From assembly GCF_018129085.1 (NCBI RefSeq), contig NZ_JAAGBB010000020.1:1-64000 (forward strand): a stretch of 64,000 nt of DNA, given 5' to 3'. Position numbers and translations under genes: made by a program. The stretch is from Plastoroseomonas hellenica. Its GTDB lineage: Bacteria > Pseudomonadota > Alphaproteobacteria > Acetobacterales > Acetobacteraceae. How positions within the stretch are numbered: the stretch's first letter is position 1; each line of letters starts with the position of its first letter. Below the pieces are notes generated by a model. That model did not search any database, was not told the DNA's origin, and saw only the letters and a program-made list of their open reading frames with translations. Positions 25,583 through 34,415 of this stretch are shown piece after piece.

Positions 25583-25858
25583 TCAGGGCCGGCGGGCCCG
25601 CGTACCGGGATTCCCGGCCGCCGCGGATCCCGCCCAGGGATCGCGCTCCCCGGACAGCGTTCCCGTATCGCCGCGGACTTCGCTTTCGCGCACGACGCGC
25701 TCATGCCCGTCGCGGGCATTCTTCACGCGGTATTCCCGATCCTGGCCATCGTTCGGGAGCTGCCGCAGAACGACATAGCTCCCGCCCGGGATATTGCCGC
25801 TGAGCCGGCCCGAGACCAGTTCGACACTCTGTCCGACTGAAAAGCTGTGCGGGCGCAT
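25583..25858 (-). CDS. Small conserved hypothetical protein
   Basis: A 91-aa protein with a compact beta-type domain in the first 60 residues: SFSVGQSVELVSGR, GGSYVVLRQLPNDG and EYRVKNARDGHERVVRESEV. This layout recurs in short alphaproteobacterial proteins of unknown function, with a look of a small KOW/SH3-like barrel. The tail is Gly/Ala-rich and disordered. ATG 25858 has GGAGA at good spacing; a longer start at 25885 is less likely. It is convergent with exoD, with only 34 bp between the stops. A 240-bp spacer separates it from divergent lpxD. Confidence 0.65.
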   Translation of the reverse strand: MRPHSFSVGQSVELVSGRLSGNIPGGSYVVLRQLPNDGQDREYRVKNARDGHERVVRESEVRGDTGTLSGERDPWAGSAAAGNPGTRARRP

Positions 25859-26098
25859 GGCGGCATTCTCCGTGTGTGCGGCCATCCATGCATCACGCCG
25901 ACGTTCCTGGGACGGCCCGACACACCTGCAGTAAAATTGGGACGGCCGATCGGCTGAGGCGGCGGACACGCGCGCGTCAGACCTGGTTTGTTCCAAATGG
26001 TGCGGCGGCGGGCAATTGCAACAACGGAAGCCAAGAAGGTCCGCCTGGGCTAGACAGGGCTCGTGGATGGCGTCGTGCTCCACCGAAAAGGATGAGAC

Positions 26099-27124
26099 AT
26101 GACCCAAGCGTCAGTCGGCGATGCGCGGTTCTTTGCCCGAAGTGGGCCGCATTCCCTCGCCGCGGTCGCCGAAGCCGCGACCGGCACGGCGACGGATGTG
26201 GCCATCCTGTTGACGGGCGTCGCACCGTTGGGGAGCGCGGGGCCGCACGAGGTCAGCTTCCTCGACAACCGGCGCTACGCGGCGGCGCTGGAAGGGACCT
26301 TGGCCGGCGCGGTCATCATCCATCCGGACATGCTGCCACGGGTGCCCGAGGGGTCGGTGCCGATCGTCACGAAGGAGCCCTATGCGGGATGGGCGCGGGT
26401 GGCGGCGCTGTTCCATCCGCTGCGGCCGCTCTGCCCGGGCATCCACCCGACGGCCTTCGTCGCGGCCGATGCGCATGTCGATCCCTCGGCGCAGATCGGG
26501 CCCTTCTCGCTGGTCGCATCCGGGGCCGAGGTCGGCGCCGGGTGCTGGATCGGTCCGCATGCCTCGGTGGGCGATGGCGTCGTGGTCGGGCAGGACTGCC
26601 GGGTCGGCGCCCATGCCAGCCTCTGCTGCGCCATCCTGGGCGCACGGGTTCATGTGCATCCCGGCGCCCGCATCGGCCAGGACGGGTTCGGCTTCGCCAC
26701 CACGGAACAGGGCTTCCTGACGGTTCCCCATCTGGGGCGCGTGATCCTGGAGGATGACGTGGAGGTCGGCGCCAATACCACCATCGACCGCGGGTCCGTG
26801 GGCGACACCGTGATCGGTCGCGGCACCCGCATCGATAACCTGGTCCAGATCGGCCACAATGTCCGCATCGGCCGCTGCTGCGTGATCGTGGCGCAGGTCG
26901 GCATCGCGGGATCGACCGTGCTCGGTGACTACGTGCAGGTCGGCGGCCAGGCGGCGCTGGCCGGGCATCTGAACGTTGCGCGCGGGGCACGGATCGGCGC
27001 GCAGGCCGGCGTGATCTCGGACGTGCCGGCCGGCGCCGCACTGGTCGGCAGCCCGGCCCAGCCGAGGCGCGACTTCTTCCGGCAGGTGGCGACGGTCAAG
27101 CGCCTGGCACGCCGGGAAGAATGA
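26099..27124 (+). CDS. lpxD: UDP-3-O-acylglucosamine N-acyltransferase
   Basis: Acyltransferase of lipid A synthesis that adds the second hydroxyacyl chain. It is 341 aa, a normal length. An N-terminal uridine-binding domain (up to about residue 100) precedes a left-handed beta-helix of many hexapeptide repeats (for example GAEVGAGCWIGPHASVGDGV). The catalytic His is in IGHNVRIG. The C-terminal helix starts near RRDFFRQVATVKRL. LpxD usually sits in a cluster with fabZ and lpxA, none of which is here, so this may be a stand-alone or second copy. ATG 26099 has AAAAGGA upstream. Confidence 0.9.
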   Translation: MTQASVGDARFFARSGPHSLAAVAEAATGTATDVAILLTGVAPLGSAGPHEVSFLDNRRYAAALEGTLAGAVIIHPDMLPRVPEGSVPIVTKEPYAGWARVAALFHPLRPLCPGIHPTAFVAADAHVDPSAQIGPFSLVASGAEVGAGCWIGPHASVGDGVVVGQDCRVGAHASLCCAILGARVHVHPGARIGQDGFGFATTEQGFLTVPHLGRVILEDDVEVGANTTIDRGSVGDTVIGRGTRIDNLVQIGHNVRIGRCCVIVAQVGIAGSTVLGDYVQVGGQAALAGHLNVARGARIGAQAGVISDVPAGAALVGSPAQPRRDFFRQVATVKRLARREE

Positions 27125-27173
27125 GCGGCGATCCCCGGAGCACGATCCATTCGAATGCGCTCACGGGCCGGTG

Positions 27174-27914
27174 TCAGCCGGCGGGCGGCCGATAGCGCGG
27201 TATCGCGTAATCAGTGAGCGGGCGGCCGGCGAATTTGCCGTATCCGGCCTCGAGCGCGATCTCGTGGCCGATGATCAGCCCGTCCGGCTGCGCCTCGATG
27301 GTCGGGTCGACGATGCGGCGCTGGAAGGCCTGGCCGGGTGGGTCGAGCGTCCAGTCCTGGCAGCCATAGACGTTGAAATTCAGCATGACGGCCGGCTGCG
27401 CGCCGGCGGCGAACCAGTGCACGTTGCGGTCGATTTCCGTCGTGCGCATCGCCTCGCCCGGCTGGAACCAGCGGTCCGTCGCCAGGCGCAGCAGCAGCCG
27501 GTCGGGCGTCAGCCGGGCGATGATGTCGTATTCCCGGATATGCACCTGGCCGTGCAGCACCATCTGGGTCGAGACGATGTTGTGATGCGCGTGCGGCGGA
27601 TGCGCCTCGCCGGGCTCGATGTAGAACAACTGGATGGTCTCGCGCCCGTCATCGCCGGTGCGGCGGTAGAGCACCTGGTCCTTCCGTTCGTCCAGGGCGC
27701 GGGCAATCCAGGGCGACAGGCAAGCCGTCAGGTCCAGCCGGTCGTGCAGCGCGCGGATCATGGATTGGAACTCGGCGACGCTGAGCTGGCGCCGGCGCAG
27801 CGCGGCGACGGCCCGCACCGATTCCGCGACCAGCGGGTGATCGATGTCGCTGACATCGGGAAGATGCCCGGTGCGGGTGTTCATCTTCACGGTATCGGCG
27901 GCGGCGACGGACAT
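27174..27914 (-). CDS. Cupin-domain protein
   Basis: A 246-aa protein with a helical N-terminal part and a cupin-type beta barrel from about residue 85. The metal-binding segment reads HPPHAHHNIVSTQ followed by VLHGQVHIREYD, with a second HW motif (NVHWFAAG). It may be a dioxygenase, isomerase or sensor; the substrate is unknown. ATG 27914 is chosen for GAGGAGG; a longer frame to 27971 lacks an RBS. It is convergent with lpxD, 49 bp apart, and has an HxlR regulator gene on the same strand upstream. Confidence 0.72.
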   Translation of the reverse strand: MSVAAADTVKMNTRTGHLPDVSDIDHPLVAESVRAVAALRRRQLSVAEFQSMIRALHDRLDLTACLSPWIARALDERKDQVLYRRTGDDGRETIQLFYIEPGEAHPPHAHHNIVSTQMVLHGQVHIREYDIIARLTPDRLLLRLATDRWFQPGEAMRTTEIDRNVHWFAAGAQPAVMLNFNVYGCQDWTLDPPGQAFQRRIVDPTIEAQPDGLIIGHEIALEAGYGKFAGRPLTDYAIPRYRPPAG

Positions 27915-28038
27915 GCGGCGTCTTCCTCCTCGCTCGAGGGACACGCTAACGGTGGCGCGACGGGGAGTCAATGAACCGGTTCATGAAAAGGCTTGCGCTC
28001 GACACGGGTCCCGGCCCGGCGGTCCCGGCGGAGAGGTT

Positions 28039-28386
28039 CTAGGCGGCCTTCTCCAACTCCAGATGGGCGTCGCCCCAGGTCTTCAGCGCGGTGATCACCG
28101 GCTCCAGGCTGCGGCCGCGCGCGGTCAGGCTATAGTCCACGCGCGGCGGCACCTGGGCGAAGACGGTGCGCAGCACCAGCCCGTCCGCCTCCAGCTCGCG
28201 GAGCTGGTTGGTCAGCATGCGCTGGGTCACGTTCGGCAGCCGGCGCCGGATTTCGTTGAAGCGCAGCGTGCCGCTCAGCAGGTGGTAGAGCACCACGCCC
28301 TTCCACTTGCCGTCGATCAGCGCCAGCACGCCTTCCACGGCGCAGCCCGGCGAGCAGTCCAGGCGCTTGTGGCGGACCTTCGGCAT
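28039..28386 (-). CDS. HxlR-type winged-helix regulator
   Basis: A 115-aa transcription factor. The HxlR pattern is clear: CSPGCAVEGVLALIDGKWKG, then HLLSGTLRFNEIRRRLPNVT, QRMLTNQLRELEADGLV and the wing VPPRVDYSLTARG. The two N-terminal cysteines may sense oxidants or electrophiles, as in relatives. ATG 28386 has AAGGG upstream. It is divergent from the oxidoreductase gene, 101 bp apart, which it probably controls, and ends 124 bp before the cupin gene. Confidence 0.9.
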   Translation of the reverse strand: MPKVRHKRLDCSPGCAVEGVLALIDGKWKGVVLYHLLSGTLRFNEIRRRLPNVTQRMLTNQLRELEADGLVLRTVFAQVPPRVDYSLTARGRSLEPVITALKTWGDAHLELEKAA

Positions 28387-28487
28387 CACGGTACCCTTTT
28401 CGACACTATGGGCTGGATATGTGCGTTCTTGCCGCAAGTGCCGATAGCCTGCATCTCGATGCCACCGAACGCAACAGGAGGCCCGCC

Positions 28488-29501
28488 ATGCGCGCCGTCG
28501 GCTACCGCCAGTCCCTGCCCATCACCGAAGCTGCATCCCTGCTCGACCTCGAGTTGCCGAAGCCCGCGCCCGAGGGCCGCGACCTGCTGGTCGCGGTGAA
28601 GGCCGTCTCGGTCAATCCGGTCGACACCAAGGTGCGTATGCGCGCCAGGCCGGAGGGCGACACGCCTGTCGTGCTCGGCTGGGACGCCGCCGGCATCGTG
28701 GCGGCGGCGGGGCCGGCGGCGACGCTCTTCAAGCCGGGCGATGCCGTCTACTACGCGGGCGCCCTGAACCGCCCCGGCACCAATGCCGAGTTCCACCTGG
28801 TCGATGAACGGATTGTCGGCGCCAAGCCGGCGAGCCTCGGCTTCGCCGCCGCGGCCGCGCTGCCGCTGACCAGCATCACCGCCTGGGAAGCGATGTTCGA
28901 CCGGCTGCACGTTGCGCGCGCCGTGCCGGGCGCGGCGCGCGCCATCCTGATCATCGGCGGCGCCGGCGGCGTCGGGTCCATCGCGATCCAGCTCGCGCGC
29001 GCGCTGACCGATCTGACGGTGATCGCCACCGCCTCCCGCGCCGAGACGCGGGACTGGGTGCAGGGCCTCGGCGCGCATCACGTGATCGATCACCGCCAGC
29101 CGCTCGCACCGCAGGTGGCGGCCCTTGGCCTCGGTGCGCCGGGCTTCGTCTTCTCGACCACCAACACCGACCAGCACCTGGCAGACATTGTGGAGCTGAT
29201 TGCGCCGCAGGGCCGCTTCGCGCTGATCGACGACCCCAAGGCGCTGGACGCGCTGCCCTTCAAGCGCAAGAGCGTGTCGCTGCACTGGGAGTTCATGTTC
29301 ACCCGCCCGGTCTTCGGCACCGCAGACATCGAGGCCCAGCACGCGCTGCTGACCGAGGTCGCCAAGCTGGTCGATGCCGGGCGCATCCGTTCCACCCAGA
29401 CCGAGAGCTTCGGGCCGATCAACGCCGCCAACCTCAAGCGCGCCCATGCGCTCCTGGAAAGCGGCACCGCCCGCGGCAAGGTGGTGCTGGAGGGCTTCTG
29501 A
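28488..29501 (+). CDS. Zinc-type alcohol dehydrogenase-like oxidoreductase (MDR family)
   Basis: A 337-aa cytosolic NAD(P)H-dependent reductase of the quinone-oxidoreductase branch. An N-terminal GroES-like domain (VNPVDTKVRMRA, VLGWDAAGIV) is followed by a Rossmann fold with the nucleotide-binding IIGGAGGVGSIA near residue 165. The catalytic-zinc Cys/His ligands are not seen, in line with the quinone reductase type. The RBS is ACAGGAGG before ATG 28488. The divergent HxlR gene suggests induction by quinones or aldehydes. Confidence 0.92.
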   Translation: MRAVGYRQSLPITEAASLLDLELPKPAPEGRDLLVAVKAVSVNPVDTKVRMRARPEGDTPVVLGWDAAGIVAAAGPAATLFKPGDAVYYAGALNRPGTNAEFHLVDERIVGAKPASLGFAAAAALPLTSITAWEAMFDRLHVARAVPGAARAILIIGGAGGVGSIAIQLARALTDLTVIATASRAETRDWVQGLGAHHVIDHRQPLAPQVAALGLGAPGFVFSTTNTDQHLADIVELIAPQGRFALIDDPKALDALPFKRKSVSLHWEFMFTRPVFGTADIEAQHALLTEVAKLVDAGRIRSTQTESFGPINAANLKRAHALLESGTARGKVVLEGF

Positions 29502-29550
29502 CCCTCCTTCGCCAAGGCTTCGGAGGGCAAGCCTTCCAGGGAGCCACAGT

Positions 29551-29701
29551 GCGGCCGCAGGCCGCTACCTGTCCCTGCGGGGCGAGCGCAGCGATGCCCC
29601 GGGGCCGCGAATGCGGCCCCGCGCGCGACCGATCTCAGCCGCCAATGCTGCCCTGACAGCGCGCAAGCCAAGGCCGCGGATGCGGCCGCCGGCGCTTGAG
29701 G
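29551..29701 (+). repeat. Dispersed 150-bp repeat, family C, copy 1
   Basis: GC-rich segment whose reverse complement matches 36306-36456, including GGCCGCGGATGCGGCC-type blocks and the (C/T)GCGCTGTCAGG segment. It lies in the 324-bp gap between the oxidoreductase gene and the first Bug receptor. The two copies are inverted and flank a 6.6-kb catabolic block. I see no gene in the gap. Confidence 0.75.
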
Positions 29702-29825
29702 CCACAAACATGGCACAAGGGTTGCGAAGCAACCCGCCAGGCCCGGCCATTGCCGGGCCTGGCGTGCTGGCTGCCCAAATGGGCGGCAGACCGCGCGCCG
29801 GCTGCGAACCGGGAGCGCAACCACC

Positions 29826-30803
29826 ATGCAACGCCGCCATCTGCTGGGGCTGTCCGCCGGCCTTCTGGCCGCACCACGCGTCGCAACCGCCCAGGCCGCC
29901 TGGCCGGGGCGGGGCACCATCCGCCTGGTCGCGACCTTCCCGCCGGGAGGACTCGCCGATACGATCTCCCGCCTCGTCGCGCCCGTGCTGGGGCAGGCGA
30001 TCGGGCAGAATGTGGTGATCGAGAACCGCGCCGGCGCCGGCGGCACCATCGGCGCCGACATGGTCGCGAAGGCGGCGCCGGACGGTTACACGCTGATCAT
30101 CAGCCACGCCTCCCCGCACGGCATCGCGCCCGGCATCTACCCACAGCTTTCCTACGACCCGGTCGCCGACTTCACCCATCTCGGCATGCTAGTGGATACG
30201 CCGAGCGCGCTGCTGGTCATGGCGCGCTCCCCCTATCGCGACCTGGCGCAGTTCCTGGAAGCGGGGCGGGGCGCCGGCGTGCGCTACGGCTCCTCCGGCG
30301 TCGGCTCGACGACGCATCTGTTCGGAGAGGTGCTGGCGCGCGACGCCCGCGCGCCGAAGCTCGACCACGTGCCCTATCGCGGCTCCGCGCCCGCGCTGCA
30401 GGACCTGATGTCGGGTGCGATCGAAAGCTTCTTCGACCCACTGACCACCAACATGGCGATGCTGCGCGACGGCACGCTGCGCGCGCTGGCGGTCACCTCC
30501 GAACGGCGGCTCGATGCGCTGCCGGACGTGCCGACTTTCGCCGAGCTCGGCCTGCCGCGCGTCACCGCCGGCGTCTGGATCGGCATCAGCGGCCCCAAGG
30601 GCCTGCCCGCACCGATCGCGGAACGGATCACCGCGGAGATCCCGAAGATCATCACGCGTCCGGACCTGAAGACGCGCTTCGTCGACCTCGCGAGCTACCC
30701 GCCGGAGCCGCCGCTGCTTGGCGACGCCTATGTACGCATGATCGCCGACTATGTCCGTGTCTGGACCGCGGTGGCGCGGGAGGCGAATATCGTGGCGAGC
30801 TGA
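29826..30803 (+). CDS. Bug/TctC-type tripartite tricarboxylate receptor
   Basis: A 325-aa periplasmic solute receptor. The signal segment starts MQRRHLLGL (Tat-like twin arginine) and ends near ATAQA. Family motifs include FPPGGLADTISRL, VVIENRAGAGGTIGAD and KAAPDGYTLI, then VPYRGSAPALQDLMSGAIE in the middle. Bug proteins bind small carboxylates or related molecules. No TctA/TctB genes are near. The amidase gene follows 39 bp downstream, so the ligand may be an amide or its acid. Confidence 0.93.
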   Translation: MQRRHLLGLSAGLLAAPRVATAQAAWPGRGTIRLVATFPPGGLADTISRLVAPVLGQAIGQNVVIENRAGAGGTIGADMVAKAAPDGYTLIISHASPHGIAPGIYPQLSYDPVADFTHLGMLVDTPSALLVMARSPYRDLAQFLEAGRGAGVRYGSSGVGSTTHLFGEVLARDARAPKLDHVPYRGSAPALQDLMSGAIESFFDPLTTNMAMLRDGTLRALAVTSERRLDALPDVPTFAELGLPRVTAGVWIGISGPKGLPAPIAERITAEIPKIITRPDLKTRFVDLASYPPEPPLLGDAYVRMIADYVRVWTAVAREANIVAS

Positions 30804-30842
30804 TCCGGGGCGAGGGCCCCGCTTGTTGGTGGGGCCGTCTCG

Positions 30843-32237
30843 ATGTCTGAAACCGATCCCGCCCTGATGCCGGCCGAGACGCTGCTCGCGCATTACGCGC
30901 GGCGCGCGCTCTCCCCGGTCGAGGTGCTGCGCGCGGTGACCGAGCGCGTCGCGCGCTACAATCCCTGGGTCAATGCCTTCGCCGCCATGAACCCGCGCGC
31001 CCTGCAGGCGGCGGGCGAGAGCGAGCAGCGCTGGATGGCCGGCCGCCCAATCGGGCCGATCGACGGCGTGCCGGCGACGGTGAAGGACCTGCTGCACATG
31101 GCGGGCTTCCCGACCCGGCGCGGCAGCCGCACCACCGAAGCAGCGCCGGTCGCGGAGGATGCGCCGGTCGTGCTCGGGCTGAAATCGGCGGGCGCGGTCA
31201 TCATCGGCAAGACCACGACGACCGAGTTCGGCTGGAAATCGCCGGGCGACTGCCCGTTGCACGGCATCACCCGCAACCCCTGGAACCGCGACCGGACGCC
31301 CGGCGGCAGCAGCAGCGGCGCCGGCGCCGCGGGTGCCGCCGGCTTCGGGCCGCTGCATGTCGGCACCGATGCCGGCGGCTCGGTCCGCATCCCCGCCGCC
31401 TGGTGCGGGCTGGTGGGTGTCAAGCCGAGCTTCGGCCGGGTGCCGCAATGGCCGCTCGGCGCCTTCGCCAATGTCGCCTGCGCGGGACCAATGACGCGCA
31501 CGGTGCGCGACGCCGCGCTCATGCTGAACGTCATGGCGCGACATGACGTGCGCGACCCCTTCTGCCTGCCCGAGGATATCAGCGACTGGCGCGATGGCAT
31601 CGAGGATGGGGTGAAGGGGCTGCGCGTCGCGCTGGTCCGTCGCCTGGGCTTCGAGCCGCCGCTGGACGAGGATGGGAAGGCCGCTCTCGGCGTCGCGGCG
31701 AAGCTGCTCGAGGAAGCCGGTGCCACCGTGGAGGAGGCTGATCCCGGCCTGCCCGACACCCGCGCGATCTTCGGCCGCGTCTGGGGCGTGGCGCTGGCCA
31801 AGCTGGTTGCCGAGACGCCGGCGGAGAAGCGCGGGCTGCTCGATGCCGGCATCACCGATGTCGCGGCGCGGGAGGAGGGCATGAGCGCGGTCGATTTCCT
31901 GCGTGCCGATGCGCTCCGGATAGAGGCGGCGCATGCCATGGCGCGCTTCCACCAGCGCTACGACATCGTGCTGACCGCGGCGACGCCGACCGCCGCGATC
32001 GCCGCCGACCAGCCGACCATCCGCCCGTGGGAGGCCCTGTGGCGTGACTGGGCGCCCTGGACCTTTGCCTTCAACCTGACCCGCCAGCCCGCGATCAGCG
32101 TGCCGGTCGGGCTCGATGAGGAAGGGATGCCGCGGGCGGTGCAGGTGGCGGCGGCGCTCTATCGCGACGATCTCGCCTTCCGCGCCGCGCGCGCGATCGA
32201 GCGCGCAGCGTCCCTGCCGGTGGCGCCGCTCGACTGA
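30843..32237 (+). CDS. Amidase (amidase signature family)
   Basis: A 464-aa amidohydrolase. The Ser-Ser-Lys catalytic set is visible: Lys in VPATVKDLLHM, the Gly/Ser-rich GGSSSGAGAAGAAG and the nucleophile segment GTDAGGSVRIPAAWCG. These enzymes hydrolyse amides, nitrile-derived amides or carbamates; the substrate is not predictable. The length is typical. It lies 39 bp after a Bug receptor gene and ahead of an FAH-family gene and another receptor, which suggests an uptake and degradation pathway for an organic amide. Confidence 0.93.
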   Translation: MSETDPALMPAETLLAHYARRALSPVEVLRAVTERVARYNPWVNAFAAMNPRALQAAGESEQRWMAGRPIGPIDGVPATVKDLLHMAGFPTRRGSRTTEAAPVAEDAPVVLGLKSAGAVIIGKTTTTEFGWKSPGDCPLHGITRNPWNRDRTPGGSSSGAGAAGAAGFGPLHVGTDAGGSVRIPAAWCGLVGVKPSFGRVPQWPLGAFANVACAGPMTRTVRDAALMLNVMARHDVRDPFCLPEDISDWRDGIEDGVKGLRVALVRRLGFEPPLDEDGKAALGVAAKLLEEAGATVEEADPGLPDTRAIFGRVWGVALAKLVAETPAEKRGLLDAGITDVAAREEGMSAVDFLRADALRIEAAHAMARFHQRYDIVLTAATPTAAIAADQPTIRPWEALWRDWAPWTFAFNLTRQPAISVPVGLDEEGMPRAVQVAAALYRDDLAFRAARAIERAASLPVAPLD

Positions 32238-32305
32238 CACAGCTTCCAGGCAGGGCTTGGCAAGCCGTGCGCCACGCGGCAGATGACGCAGCGGACATCT
32301 TGGGT

Positions 32306-32358
32306 TGATCGCGTGATCCAGGCCTTTCGGGCGCTTCGGCCTGAAGCCGTCACGCTCA
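32306..32358 (-). repeat. Palindromic repeat, family A, single hairpin, reverse orientation
   Basis: Reverse complement of the family consensus, with more divergent inner stem. It lies between the amidase gene and the FAH-family gene, just upstream of the latter's RBS. Confidence 0.7.
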
Positions 32359-32371
32359 AGGAGGACGGTCG

Positions 32372-33256
32372 ATGCGGCTGGTGACCTACAAGCGGAGCGG
32401 GACGGTGGGCGAGCGCATCGGGGCGCTGAACGCCGATGGCCAGGTGCTCGACCTGGCGGCCGCCGATCCCCGGGTGGATTGGGGCAACATGCCGGCGCTG
32501 ATCGGCGGCGGCGCCGCCATGCTGGAGCGCGCCCGCGTTGCGGCGGCGAAGGCGCCGGTCGCCGCCGATGCGGTGCTGATGGCGCCGATCCCCCGTCCGC
32601 CGAAGAACATCTTCTGCGTCGGCAAGAACTACCACGAGCATGCAAAGGAATTCGCGGGATCGGGCTTCGATGGCGGCGCCAAGGATGTGGTGCCGCCCTT
32701 TCCCGTGGTGTTCAGCAAGCCGCACACCGCGATCATCGCCAATGGCGAGCCCATCCTGGGCGAGCTCGACCCGACCGGCGGCCTCGACTACGAGGGCGAG
32801 CTCGCGGTCGTCATCGGCCAGGGCGGACGCGGCATTGCCAAGGCCGACGCGCTGAAGCACGTCTTCGGCTACACCATCGTCAACGATGTGACCGCGCGGC
32901 ACCTGCAGAAGCGGCACAGCCAATGGATCCTGGGCAAGGGGCTCGATACCTTCTGCCCGATGGGCCCCGCGATCCTGACGGCCGATGAGGTGCCGGATCC
33001 GGCGGCGCTGCGCCTGACCACACATGTGAATGGCGAGAAGCGGCAGGACGCGCCGGTCGCCGACCTGATCTTCGACGTGCCGACCTTGATCGAGGCGATC
33101 TCGGCGGCGATCACGCTGGAACCCGGTGACATCATCGCGACCGGCACGCCGGCCGGCGTCGGCATCGGCTTCAACCCGCCGAAGTTCCTCAACAAGGGCG
33201 ATGTGGTGCGGATCGAGATCACCGGCATCGGCGTGCTGGAGAACAAGGTCGCCTGA
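32372..33256 (+). CDS. Fumarylacetoacetate hydrolase family protein
   Basis: A 294-aa FAH-fold enzyme that cleaves or hydrates 2-keto acids or their enols. The core is typical: IPRPPKNIFCVGKNYHEH, the divalent-metal site LDYEGELAVVIG (two Glu) and NDVTARH (Asp), then GDIIATGTPAGVG. The N-terminal domain of about 70 residues is the usual lid. RBS AAGGAGGA precedes ATG 32372. It lies between the amidase and the second Bug receptor and may act on the product of amide cleavage; that order of events is inferred. Confidence 0.93.
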   Translation: MRLVTYKRSGTVGERIGALNADGQVLDLAAADPRVDWGNMPALIGGGAAMLERARVAAAKAPVAADAVLMAPIPRPPKNIFCVGKNYHEHAKEFAGSGFDGGAKDVVPPFPVVFSKPHTAIIANGEPILGELDPTGGLDYEGELAVVIGQGGRGIAKADALKHVFGYTIVNDVTARHLQKRHSQWILGKGLDTFCPMGPAILTADEVPDPAALRLTTHVNGEKRQDAPVADLIFDVPTLIEAISAAITLEPGDIIATGTPAGVGIGFNPPKFLNKGDVVRIEITGIGVLENKVA

Positions 33257-33335
33257 TAGACACGTAGGCTGGCCGGATCATCATCCGTTCATCCGTATCG
33301 GTCATGATCCGGCACTGCGAAGCGGAGGGTGAAGC

Positions 33336-34313
33336 ATGATCCAGAGACGCGCCTTGCTCGGGGCCATCAGCCTTGGTGCCGCGGCGCCCGCGGCCTGGGC
33401 GCAGACCGAGGCCTTTCCGAACCGCCCGGTCAGCATGGTGGTCGCCTTCCCGCCGGGCGGGCAGGCGGATGTGGTGGCGCGGCCGGTCGCGGCCGCGCTG
33501 GAGCGGCTCTGGCGCGTGCCGGTGCCGGTGCAGAACCGCGCCGGCGCGGCGGGCGAGATCGGCAATGGTGCCGTCGCCCGCGCGGCACCCGATGGCTACA
33601 CCATCCTGATGGCGCTCTCTTCCGTCGTCGTGCTGCCGGAAGCGGCGAAGCTGTTCGGCCGGGCACCGGCCTACACGCTCGACCAGTTGCAGCCCTTGGC
33701 GCTGGTCTCTGCCGATCCGGTGCTGCTGGCGGTTCCGGCAGCGAGCCCCTGGCGCACGCTGGAGGAATTCATCGCCGACGCGAAGCGGCGGCCGGGCGAG
33801 ATCTCCTATTCCTCCTCGGGCAACTACTCGGCGCTGCACCTGCCGATGGCGATGCTGGCGGCGGCGGCGGAGATCGACATGCTGCACGTGCCGTTCCAGG
33901 GCGGCGCACCGGCGCTGACCGCGCTGGTCGCCGGCCAGGTGCAGGCGCTGGCCTCCGGCCCCGGCCCGATCTCGCCGCATGTGCGCGAAGGCCGGCTGCG
34001 CGTGCTGGCGAGTTGGGGCGCGCGGCCGATTGCGGGGTTCGAGGATGTGCCGACCCTGCTCTCCAAGGGCTTTTCCGGTGTCGAATACTACATCTGGTGC
34101 GGCGCCTATGCGCCTGCCGGCATCCAGGCGCCGATCGCGCAGCGGCTGCGCCAGGGGCTCGCCGCGGCCGCCGCGGACCCGGACGTGGTGCGGGCACTGA
34201 ACGCTGCCGGCAGCGCCATCGACCACCGCGACGGCGACGCCTTCGCGCGCTTCGCCGCGGCCGATGCCGAACGCCTGGCGCGCGTCGTGCAGCGCATCGG
34301 CCGTATCGACTAG
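33336..34313 (+). CDS. Bug/TctC-type tripartite tricarboxylate receptor
   Basis: A second 325-aa periplasmic receptor, clearly paralogous to the one at 29826. The signal starts MIQRRALLGA and ends AWAQT. Motifs: FPPGGQADVVARP, VPVQNRAGAAGEIGNG, AAPDGYTILMAL, and VPFQGGAPALTALVAGQVQ. RBS AGCGGAGGG lies before ATG 33336, which starts 79 bp after the FAH-family stop, so it may be in the same operon. It carries no linked membrane components. Its TAG stop belongs to a palindromic repeat. Confidence 0.93.
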   Translation: MIQRRALLGAISLGAAAPAAWAQTEAFPNRPVSMVVAFPPGGQADVVARPVAAALERLWRVPVPVQNRAGAAGEIGNGAVARAAPDGYTILMALSSVVVLPEAAKLFGRAPAYTLDQLQPLALVSADPVLLAVPAASPWRTLEEFIADAKRRPGEISYSSSGNYSALHLPMAMLAAAAEIDMLHVPFQGGAPALTALVAGQVQALASGPGPISPHVREGRLRVLASWGARPIAGFEDVPTLLSKGFSGVEYYIWCGAYAPAGIQAPIAQRLRQGLAAAAADPDVVRALNAAGSAIDHRDGDAFARFAAADAERLARVVQRIGRID

Positions 34314-34415
34314 AGCGTGATGACTTGAGGCGGAATCGCCGAAAAGTCTGAATCACGCGATCGAACAAGGGGCTGGAGCATTTGACGTGAGCCCAGGCAA
34401 ACGGAAATGCTCCAG
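34311..34415 (+). repeat. Palindromic repeat, family A, double hairpin
   Basis: First hairpin 34311-34363 is the consensus form; second hairpin 34373-34415 has arms CTGGAGCATTT / AAATGCTCCAG. It starts on the stop codon of the Bug receptor and its right end touches the start of the methyltransferase gene. Confidence 0.85.

Noticed and set aside
30189-32645. 818-codon minus-strand ORF
   Set aside because: Antisense to the amidase gene, which has its full catalytic set.
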